A DNA stretch of 64,000 nt. It comes from Euborellia annulipes. Taxonomy: Eukaryota > Arthropoda > Insecta > Dermaptera > Anisolabididae. Below the pieces are notes generated by a model that worked only from the letters and a program-made list of their open reading frames with translations, was not told where the DNA came from and did not search any database. The stretch's first letter is position 1. Every line of letters begins with the position of its first letter. Made by a program: the position numbers and the translations under genes. Shown here piece after piece: positions 56,701 through 64,000 of the stretch. Location of the stretch: contig JAKCPI010001703.1 of the NCBI GenBank assembly GCA_023213315.1, forward strand, positions 1 to 64,000. The letters run 5' to 3'.

Positions 56701-59057
56701 TGGGGATGAAAATTTTTAAAATAATATCTTCAAATACTGGCATCGTTAAGGTGATTTGTGATTTAAATTGATAGTTTAAAATAAACTAAAATAAGCCCAT
56801 ATTTTAGACAAGAAATCATAATTTTTTAGATTACTATTTTTACAACTTTTTCACTTTGTCACCCCCCCCCCCTTTAATCCGTCACTGTTTAGCTAATTAT
56901 ACACTCTTATTAGATCAGAGGTTTGTTAACATTTTCTGGTTCATGGCTCTTTAATATATATTTATAAATATTAGAGTATTTTCCATACCCGACCCTGTAG
57001 CAGAACCGCGACTCATAGTTTGGTTATCATTTCTGTATACAGAACATGGGCGTACCCAGCGGGGGGCGGGGGGGAGCAGTTGCCCCCTCCCCCCCCCCCC
57101 CTAGAAGCCAAAAAAAAAATTAAATGTTTATAAAGTGATGAAACGAAACAAAATTGGTGGATGGCGACGGGGAATGATTTTTTTTGTTAGGACTCGATAT
57201 ATATATAGATGAAACATATACTTAATAGCTAACTGGCCTTTTTATTAAATCATTTGTATATTTACTCTTTTTTTTAGAAAGTCGTCGAATTGTTATTGAT
57301 TTCAAAGATATGGATTTGGAGGGTGTTCCTGATGGAATGACAATAGATAGTGAAGGAATGCTTTGGATTGCTTGTTTTTATGGATCCCAGGTAAGATGTT
57401 AGAAAAAAATTTGAAATTAACAATTAGGGTTTCTAAATGTTTCCACCGAAGACTTGTCTCTCAGCGGATCGTTAATAAAGTTATTTATTTTGATTAGAAA
57501 AACGTTTTTCTTGAAGCAGAATTGATTTTTTTTGAATGTGAGATTTTTATATAATATTTGACTGCTTTTTTTACTCTATTAAATTACGTTTATTAATTAT
57601 TTTTGAAATCTTAGAATAAATAATTATTATCCTGGCTGTGAGTATTAAGTAGAGATGTATGGAATGGAGTCAGTCAGCCAAGGAAAAGTAAAAAACAAAT
57701 TTATACCGTTGACGTTCCGAGCGCTCGTCACGCTCTTCCTCGGGATGGTAGTAATTAGATTGTCATTTGACAGATATTTAACAAACAACATGAATAATGT
57801 ATCATGTGTTCGTTCAATGATTTAAACAATGATTTTAATATCAGATACACGGCATGTGTTTAAATGCAAAGTTATTTGTACAATCTGCTTAGTTAGATTG
57901 AGGCCCGTGGTCAACCTAAACCAAACACTAACACGATTACACACAATCAACCTTCCTCTAGATCCCAGAGACAAATCCAAATCTCTGAATCCACCAAACA
58001 GTCCTCCCTCCTCCATCATTATCTCCTAACACTTGAAAATGGCCCCAAAAGAAGAGCTGAAACGTCGAGCAAATCTCAACATCCAATGCGTCTTAACCCA
58101 ATATATATATCAGGGGTGGCCAACCTGCGGCTCACGAGCCTCATGCGGCTCTTTAAAGCGTATTTGTGGCTCTCGATAAATGTTACGGAGAAGTGCTTTC
58201 ACAAATTTTAAAGAATTATCAAGTGAAGTAAAAGAAATGTTGTTTAATTTTTAATATTTAAATTCAATATACATATTTTGTACTTTTATTCATGTTTTCA
58301 ATAAATATAATTTCTGTAAAAAAAAATTTTGTATACCTTTTTTGCATACTTTTTAAATACGTATTTAATTGCGGCTCGCCAAAAATTTCAAATTTTGAAA
58401 AAATGCTCCGACTATCAAGTAGCTTGGCCACCCCTGATATATTGCCTGCTGAGAATCATAGTGACATAGTGACGATAGTCCGAAATTCGAGAAAAGGCGT
58501 TTGAAAGTTTTATAAACATATACATTTAAATAGCTGGGCAACAAATGAATAGGCCAGAATCAATAGCAAAGAATGGAAATATATTTTCGCTACTTTGGCA
58601 CTCAAAGAGAAGACGTTTTAACATCGTTTGGTAGGCTTAACTCAAAAATTGAATTTTTAGTCTTTCGCCACTATGATTCTCAGCAGGCGATATATATAGA
58701 TAGATATATAATAATAGGGAGGTAGGTGTATTTTAATTTCAGGATGAAATTGGTTTTTCTTGGGGACAGAATTAATTTAAGGAAATTATGAAATTTTATT
58801 TTGTTGATTTCATGTATGTTTTTTAGGTAATTCGTGTAGACCCGAAAGAAAGAAAACTCCTGATGAAAATTCCTTTGCCAGCCCATGAGATAACTAGCGT
58901 GACTTTCGGGGGAAGGAACCTGGACGAACTCTGGGTGACTTCGGCCAACACGAATAAGGACCCGGGGTTCATAAAAAATTACCCGGAATCTGGCAATGTA
59001 TTTGTCATCTCCTTTTTGGGAATAAAAGGTGTGAAAGCTAATGATGTTTGCATTTAA
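53738..59057 (+). CDS. Regucalcin/SMP-30 family lactonase, copy 1
   Basis: Six-bladed beta-propeller, divalent-metal gluconolactonase family (vertebrate regucalcin/SMP-30; insect luciferin-regenerating enzyme). Exons 53738-53897, 55607-56026, 57278-57390, 58827-59057; introns in phases 1, 1, 0; 924 nt, 307 residues (family about 300). Metal ligands by family alignment: Glu in LVLGEGPHWD, Asn in VGISNGIVWSLDN, Asp in VPDGMTIDSEGMLW. Other landmarks: NDGKADAKGRLWAGTMG and MYYIDSLRNRVDGFDFD. No signal peptide, so probably cytosolic. AATAAA at 59097. Introns 2 and 3 hold hAT elements. Copy 2 follows 1.6 kb downstream. The physiological substrate cannot be read from sequence. Confidence 0.95.
53984..55606 (+). 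other. Intron 1 of regucalcin copy 1
   Basis: AT-rich intron with a solo FB closing hairpin at 55138-55255. The blocks at 54590-54900 and 54830-55130 look like worn repeat DNA; related phrases (for example TAGAGTCTTGCTAATCCGGA) recur inverted near 62085-62110. No coding content. Confidence 0.5.
55138..55255. repeat. Solo FB closing hairpin
   Basis: AATCTGGTGTGACAAGCACC ... CTTACCGAAGG ... GAAAGTTATGTGCTCTGCGA, then CCAGTCACACCAG: the same hairpin as at 33245-33361. Confidence 0.72.
56163..56887 (-). mobile_element. hAT element of the GATCGCC family with a nested palindrome
   Basis: Ends CAGGGACGGATTAATGC and TTTAATCCGTCACTG, flanked by a perfect TTTAGCTA duplication (56155-56162 and 56888-56895). 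It matches 31474-31709 in inverse orientation but is expanded by an insertion at about 56280-56560 whose arms (AGATTAATAAAAGATGACAA / TTGTCTCTTTTATTAAACC) form an inverted repeat. That insert carries a minus-strand CTGATGA...GAAAC core at 56404-56430. Confidence 0.82.
56404..56430 (-). ncRNA. Hammerhead-like core
   Basis: On the minus strand: CTGATGA, AGGCGTTATTTCACC, GAAAC. Core boxes are intact and helix II is short (GG.G/C.CC). The outer flanks do not pair well, so helix I is not supported in this copy. Confidence 0.35.
57048..57200. mobile_element. Truncated copy of the CATGGGCGTACCCAG element
   Basis: About 150 bp nearly identical to the left end of 52746-53325 (through GGACTCGA), in intron 2 of regucalcin 1. 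The right half is missing. Confidence 0.7.
57704..57750 (-). ncRNA. Hammerhead-like motif, degenerate
   Basis: Minus strand: TACC, CCGAGGA, helix AGAGCG...CGCTC, GGAA, CGTC, then GGTA pairing with the first TACC. Two core positions differ from consensus. Confidence 0.3.
57890..58095 (+). repeat. Diverged copy of the 365-bp repeat unit
   Basis: Shares TTGAGGCCC..GTCAACCTAA, CCCAGAGACAAATCC, ACTTGAAAATGGC and GCTGAAACGTCGAGCAAATC with 39900-40268 and 41440-41855. It lies in intron 3 of regucalcin 1. Confidence 0.6.
58111..58436. mobile_element. hAT MITE (CAGGGGTGGCCAACC ends)
   Basis: 326 bp with ends CAGGGGTGGCCAACCTGCGG and TTGGCCACCCCTG, inserted in an (AT)n site. CAGGGGTGG.CAACCTGCGGC-type termini are known from hAT elements. 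The element that follows inserted at its right border. Confidence 0.82.
58444..58688. mobile_element. MITE with 20-bp inverted ends next to the hAT element
   Basis: 245 bp starting GCCTGCTGAGAATCATAGTG and ending with its exact complement, flanked by GATATATT and GATATATA. It has no G/C-runs, unlike its neighbours. Probably hAT from the 8-bp duplication (7 of 8). Confidence 0.8.
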
Positions 59058-59552
59058 ACTCAAATTAACCAAGATTATTTGTTCAGCAAACTTCATAATA
59101 AATAAGCTGCCAACTATGTTACCTAATGATATATTCAGTATTTAAAAATATAAAAATTATATTTTTATTCCATATTTCAAAGAATTTATATACAATATTT
59201 TTATCTTCTTTCTAAAAAAATCAATTTATTTTTATATTTTTTTTTTTTTATATAATCCTTTGTACTCATGATATTTTTAAAATATGATATTATTGCTTAA
59301 AACAAATAAAATAGTTTGAATAAATATTAAGCTATTTGTTTCATTTCCAAATAGCCTACTATTATATTGAATAGAATGTTTATTCAAAATCTTTAGGCTT
59401 AATTAATTTAAAAGGTAAATATCTTTTGTCTAAAATATATACTTAACAAGACTGAGTGTTTTTTATTGGCGTGAAATATTTATTTTTTGGTTATTAGTTG
59501 TTAGAATAAATATTGTAATTCACTCAGAGCATCACATCTCTGTTAATTAGAT

Positions 59553-60012
59553 ATGCAAGAGGACGATTTAATCGCCTTATAATATGTTTAAATAAAAAAA
59601 AAGCCAAAAAGGATGGCTATGTTAGGGAAAAATTAAGCCATTTAAATTTAAGTAAGTATATATACGTATATATTTTATATTTTTATTTTATTCGACTATT
59701 ATTATATATGATTATTATTTTAGTGCATGAACTTATGCTTGAGCCAACTGATTGGCGTAATTACTTGAGGATGGACGAAGCTACTTATAATAATCTGCTT
59801 CAATTGGTCCATCCATTAATAAAAAAAAGTACAGCAAAATGAGGCAGGCCAACACGCCCCATGAAAGATTGTGTGCAACATTGAGGTATTTGCGAGTGGC
59901 TGCACTTATGAAGAATTGAAATTCGCTACAGCTATTTCGCCACAGAGCTTAGGACACATAATCCCTGAGACCTGCAGGCAATTTTGCATTGTCTCAAAGA
60001 TTACATGAAGGT
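59553..60012 (+). pseudogene. Decayed PIF/Harbinger transposase N-terminal region
   Basis: In shifting frames the plus strand reads MQEDDLIALI, then RMDEATYNNLLQLVHPLIKK, MRQANTPHERLCATLRYLRV, YEELKFATAISPQSLGHIIP, ETCRQ and LHCLKDYM. This matches the region of Harbinger transposases before the DDE catalytic domain (YFRMS...LL.LV.P.I, ERL..TLRYLATG.S...L...F.IS..TI..II...C). At least three frameshifts or stops. The catalytic domain is not seen. It lies between the two regucalcin genes. Confidence 0.75.
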
Positions 60013-60019
60013 AGGTATC

Positions 60020-60640
60020 TATAAAAAACATTTTTATAGTAACCATTTATTTATCACTTTTAAGTAAACAAAAGTCAAAGTACAAGTTCATTTAGAAACA
60101 GAACAAGTAAAGATGTTTATAAAGTTATAAGGTAGTAAAAAACAAGGGAAAAAGGGTGATACATATATTTGAATGAGATAATAACATGAAAAAGGAAACC
60201 TTATTGAAAAGAGACAGGTTATTTCTTTTTTTTATTTATTTATATAATTTATAGCTGAGATGTTTTATTAATAAGAGGGTAAAAAAGTGATTTAATGATA
60301 AATACTCTTTATTCGGAACGTTTCGGCTGGGATCTACCCTGCCAACTTTAGTCTTCAAAGAGCATATTCAAATTTTCTATACAAAAAAAAAAAAAAAAAA
60401 TAGAGTTGTCGTTGATATTAATACAAAATTTATACATTCTTTGTCAAGTGAATGTAATTTTTCTTAATAATTTAATTTTAAAGTTGGTAAAATAAAGTTA
60501 GTTGGATAAAATTTATTAGTTAAGATAATAGAAGTGAAAGGGTTTCTATAAATAAAACACGTCACAGTTTATCTCGTGATAAGGAAAGAGAACAAGTTTC
60601 TAAAAACAAGTTTGACAACCAAGTTGGTTCACATTCAAAG
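60020..60640. other. Intergenic region before regucalcin copy 2
   Basis: AT-rich. The minus strand at 60301-60369 carries a hammerhead-like motif: AATA..GCTCTTT, TTGAAGA, a long helix (TTGGC...GCC), GAAACGTT, then AAAGAGTATT, which pairs with the first arm. The core box is degenerate, but this is the longest helix I among the copies. Confidence 0.4.
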
Positions 60641-60656
60641 GAATAGCCATCTTATA

Positions 60657-63513
60657 ATGTCGTATAAAATTGATGTGCTAAAGACAAATTTCCTTTTGGG
60701 GGAAGGACCTCATTGGGTCCCGGAAGAAAAAGCTTTTTATTTGGTTGATGTTTTGAATGGAAAATTGGTGAGAATTGATGGACAAACACACAAGATCACT
60801 TCTATCAAACCTAAAGGTAAATATAATGATAGTCCGTCTAGTTTGACTTTTCCAAATGCGCAACCAAGATTTGCCCCTAGGGAGATTTTTTAAGGGGCTA
60901 CTTGACATTCATTCTGGAGTTTTACAGTTAAACATATTCAAATATTTTTCTTAAATGAAAAGACAAAAAAGTATTGAAGAGCAAAAAATTAGAAGTTCGG
61001 CCGACAACTCCATTCCTGGTTGTGCAACAGGATTATTTTAATTTTACAAAAATTTTCCTTGTTTTTATTTATAAAGTTATAGAGTAGAGACTTGCTAATG
61101 CGGCCTAAACGGGACCAGCCCCAGGCTAGATTCTGAAAATGCCGAAACATATAATATAATGCAAAATCGCCACTTTTTGCAGTTTCTTCATTATCAACTC
61201 TTCTTATTGCCTCTGACTTACTTGTTAGTTTCAATTGAAACAGTCACCTTTTTTCCTTTTTTACTTCTGACTTATTTCTTATTAAATAAGAAATTACATA
61301 TACAATATTTAAGATATTATATACATCGCCTATGTGAGCCGCGAGGGAGATTTATAAAATTAAATATTTATTGATTCATACAGGGCCGGAATTTGGAGAT
61401 TTTTTTTTTTTGGGGGGGGGGGGGGCAAAATTTAAATCATATAATTTTACCCTTTCTTTCGTAAATCTTTCTTTAATTGCCGCCCCGGGCACATGCACCC
61501 ACTGCCCCCCCCCCCCCCCCCCCTAGATCCGGCCATGGATTCAAATACCCGAAAAAATAAGAGGGTGTGCCGCCGAGAGTTGAACCACGGATCCACCAAT
61601 TTGTACTGCTGCCGTGCTGTGGTCTAGCGGTAAGGGCACACCGAATTTGTGGATCCGTGCTTCAACTCCCGGCGGCACAACCTTATTTTTTCAGGTATAT
61701 GAATAAATGAATATTTAATTATATACTATTATTTCTCACATATTAATCTTCTTTTTCTCTCTCGCCTTGTCCCGCGATGCGGGGTTTCCCTCCAACCCTA
61801 TCATACGTTTTTACGACCGGAAGAAATAGGACAGGCCGGCCCGTCGCACGGTCTGACGACTTTTGAAAAGAGGAAGGTAAAGACAGACATTTAAAGAACT
61901 GAAGGACTGCCTGTCCCAGCTCGGGCAGCTCGTGGTCGCCATCCACGTACCCACAAGATGTGGGCCCCTGAGCAAATTTCTCACATATTAATATTGATAT
62001 ATAACAATATTAAAGAGAGATACACGTGAGCATAATTTTATCTAAAAAAAATTTAAGTGGCTTTTCAACATTCAGAATTAGCCGGAGTCCGGATTAGCAA
62101 GACTCTACTGTATTTAATAAATTCTATTTAAAAGATATATAAGTCTAATTTTGTATTAATATTTTTTTATGAAGAGAATGCAACGACAAGTTTTATTATT
62201 CCTGTGAAAGACACGACTGGGAAATTTGTGATTGGATGTAACATGAATATCTCCACGGTGGATTGGGATGGCAAATCAAAAGAAGGAGAAGTTCCTTTAA
62301 AAGTTTTGACTTCATTTGATACCGGTGACCGTGTTAACGATGCCAAGGCCGACCCCAAGGGCCGTCTCTGGACAGGAACCATGGGCAAAATGGCGGATAG
62401 CACACACTTCAACGACCATGAGGGCAAAGTTTATGTCTGCGAAGCAGGCAAATCAGCAAAGGAACAACTTGATCAGATCGGTGTAAGCAATGGATTCACT
62501 TGGTCTTTGGACCACAAGACAATGTATTACATCGATTCGTTGAGATACCGTATTGACGCTTTTGATTATAATCTTGAGAATGGACAAATTGGTAAGAAAT
62601 GCATATTAGATAATTTTTCTTCATATTAATTTTTTAATATATATGTATATATATATCGACGCTCTCAGTAGAAAAGTGTCTAACTCCACTTTTTTTCGAA
62701 AATCATTTTCTTGTATTTTCTGTTGAAAAATATCATTCTCCTTATGCCCTGAACTGGGTAAGAGCGTAATTCAAATTTTTCAGTTCGAAAAGTTGCAGCA
62801 CGAAAAGTGTTTAACAGTGGCTCTAACAATGACAATGAAAAGTTTTTTGGCTCTCCTGAAAAATAAACAAAAATGGAATTAGGCACTTTACTAATTAGAA
62901 CGTAGATATATGTATACCACTCGATATATATATATCACTCTTCTTCAAGACAAGAAGAGAAGACGATTTGACTATTGTACCGTATGGATATTCTTAAACT
63001 TATTATTATTTATTAATTTTTGATTTATTTTTTCATTTTTTTTTTACAGCAAATCGTCGAATTGCTTTCGATTTCAGAGAAAACAATGTAGATGGATTTC
63101 CTGATGGAATGACAACAGATAGCGAAGGAATGCTTTGGGTTGCTTGTTTCAATGGATCCCAGGTAAAAAGAAAACGATATTAAAAATCAACAACAGAAAT
63201 TATTAGATAGTTGGAAATAAAATTGAAGTGCAGATTCCTCATGAAATCTTTTCCACTTTGATGATTACATTTTATTTTAAAGGTAATTCGCGTGGATCCA
63301 AATGAATCTAAAGTCTTGTTGAAAATTCCGTTGCCAGCTCGTGAAATAACCAGCGTAGCATTCGGTGGAGAGAATCTGGATCAACTCTTGGTAACTTCGG
63401 GTAGCATAAGCAAAGAGCCGAGCATTTTAGAAAAATATCCTGATTGTGGCAATGTGTTTATCATCTCTTCGTTGGGGATAAAAGGATTAAAGGCCAATGA
63501 GGTTTGCATTTAA
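60657..63513 (+). CDS. Regucalcin/SMP-30 family lactonase, copy 2
   Basis: Tandem paralogue of copy 1. Exons 60657-60816, 62175-62591, 63050-63162, 63283-63513; 921 nt, 306 residues. Exon lengths are 160/417/113/231 against 160/420/113/231 in copy 1, with identical phases. It starts MSYKIDVLKTNFLLGEGPHW. An upstream in-frame extension to 60576 lacks a matching ATG in copy 1 and is not used here. Family metal ligands are kept: Glu in LLGEGPHW, Asn in IGVSNGFTWSLDH, Asp in FPDGMTTDSEGMLW. The proteins differ most around residue 85 (MNISTVDWDGK) and in the external loop after GTMGKMADS. AATAAA at 63556. Introns 2 and 3 are much shorter than in copy 1 because the transposons are absent. Confidence 0.95.
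61381..61537. mobile_element. hAT-like MITE (CCGGATCTAGG family) in regucalcin-2 intron 1
   Basis: Starts CAGGGCCGGAATTTGGAG and ends CTAGATCCGGCCATG. A long G-run at about 61412-61425 and C-run at about 61506-61523 could pair. Inverse orientation relative to 653-852. Confidence 0.65.
61549..61696. repeat. Palindromic tRNA-like SINE head
   Basis: Arms at 61549-61602 and 61641-61696 are inverted copies (AATAAGAGGGTGTGCCGCCG / CGGCGGCACAACCTTATT). The right arm reads as a tRNA-like head: A-box-like GTGGTCTAGCGGTAAGGG, B-box-like GCTTCAACTCCC. This is a third SINE-type family or the head of the repeat that follows. Confidence 0.5.
61740..61960 (-). repeat. Dispersed repeat shared with 115-260 and 49590-49650
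   Basis: Minus strand: GGGTACGTGGATGGCGACCA, CGAGCTGCCCGAGCTGGG ... TTTCTTCCGGTCGT. GC-richer than its surroundings. The 67-codon open frame across it is not conserved in the other copies, so I read it as non-coding SINE or LINE-derived sequence. Confidence 0.5.
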
Positions 63514-63561
63514 ATCGCATAACCAATCAAGATGATTTTTTGCAGCTCATTCAATAATAAA

Positions 63562-64000
63562 GAAAATCTTTTAACTTATTTTAGTAATTTTTTCTACCTA
63601 TTTTTCATTTCTTTTTTTTGAAACCTAAGCGAGCTTCCGCATGCCAAAGTTTTTTGAGATTTTATACAATCCATCACCTCGTTAAGTTACTTTATCTCTC
63701 TCCTACTCCTTTAAATTCATATCTATTTATTTTCTAATACTATCTAATCCCATCCGGACTCTTTTATCTAGTATAATCTACTAATTTAAGAAGAATGAGC
63801 TATTTGAGGAAGAACTTCATCAATGAGAGAGAATCTTTCTTCAAGCCCTTTTCAAAGAATTCCTTCCCTTTCATCAGAATTGGGATTCATGTTCTTTTGC
63901 TAAGGGTTTACTCCCTTTCCTATCCTTTCGCAGCATTTGCACCAAAATGCTCCATTTATTGAAGAAGTAATAACACTTCTTAATTCATAACTATAAAGGT
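63562..64000. other. Downstream flank of regucalcin copy 2
   Basis: About 440 bp after the polyadenylation signal. No open frame, repeat homology or RNA gene recognised. Confidence 0.5.

Noticed and set aside
61743..61946. 67-codon minus-strand open frame
   Set aside because: Lies in a dispersed repeat (also at 115-260) where the frame is broken in the other copy.

Overview
This is an AT-rich (roughly 70 % A+T by eye), intron-rich, repeat-dense animal nuclear segment. The gene structures (GT-AG introns, short exons, AATAAA signals) and the nesting of Su(var)3-9 inside eIF2-gamma, an arrangement I know only from arthropods, point to an arthropod. I cannot name the order.

Layout. A tRNA-Gln(CTG) lies at 1.9 kb. 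A plus-strand fibroblast growth factor gene has three certain core exons (16.55-17.89 kb) and a phase-compatible 5' exon at 5.04 kb that encodes a basic/acidic, nuclear-type N-terminus without a signal peptide. From 18 to 28.6 kb I see only transposons and unassigned AT-rich DNA. A complete eight-exon kynurenine formamidase gene runs 28.6-35.8 kb (plus strand). From 52.0 down to 36.7 kb (minus strand) two proteins are made from one locus. Three shared 5' exons (80 residues plus one base) splice either to the eIF2-gamma exons or to one large exon carrying the chromodomain and SET domain of the histone H3K9 methyltransferase SU(VAR)3-9. Finally, two tandem four-exon regucalcin/SMP-30 genes (53.7-59.1 and 60.7-63.5 kb, plus strand) have the same intron phases and near-identical exon lengths.

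Mobile DNA fills the rest. I could define: hAT-type non-autonomous elements with 8-bp target duplications, many with G-runs near one end and C-runs near the other; a tRNA-derived SINE family with about ten copies, one an inverted dimer inserted as a unit; a second SINE with a perfect 12-bp duplication; PIF/Harbinger-like elements with TTA duplications and a decayed transposase; a 1-kb foldback; a LINE reverse-transcriptase relic; and foldback repeats ending in a shared hairpin module.

The least expected signal is a set of at least ten scattered, often palindromic repeats that share a hammerhead-ribozyme-like core: a CTGATGA-type box, a helix, GAAA, then flanks that can pair with each other. 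They resemble the ribozyme motifs described in Penelope-like retroelements and retrozymes. Apart from the exon-1/exon-2 link of the FGF gene, the coding genes are supported by conserved motifs plus phase-consistent splice sites across every intron.
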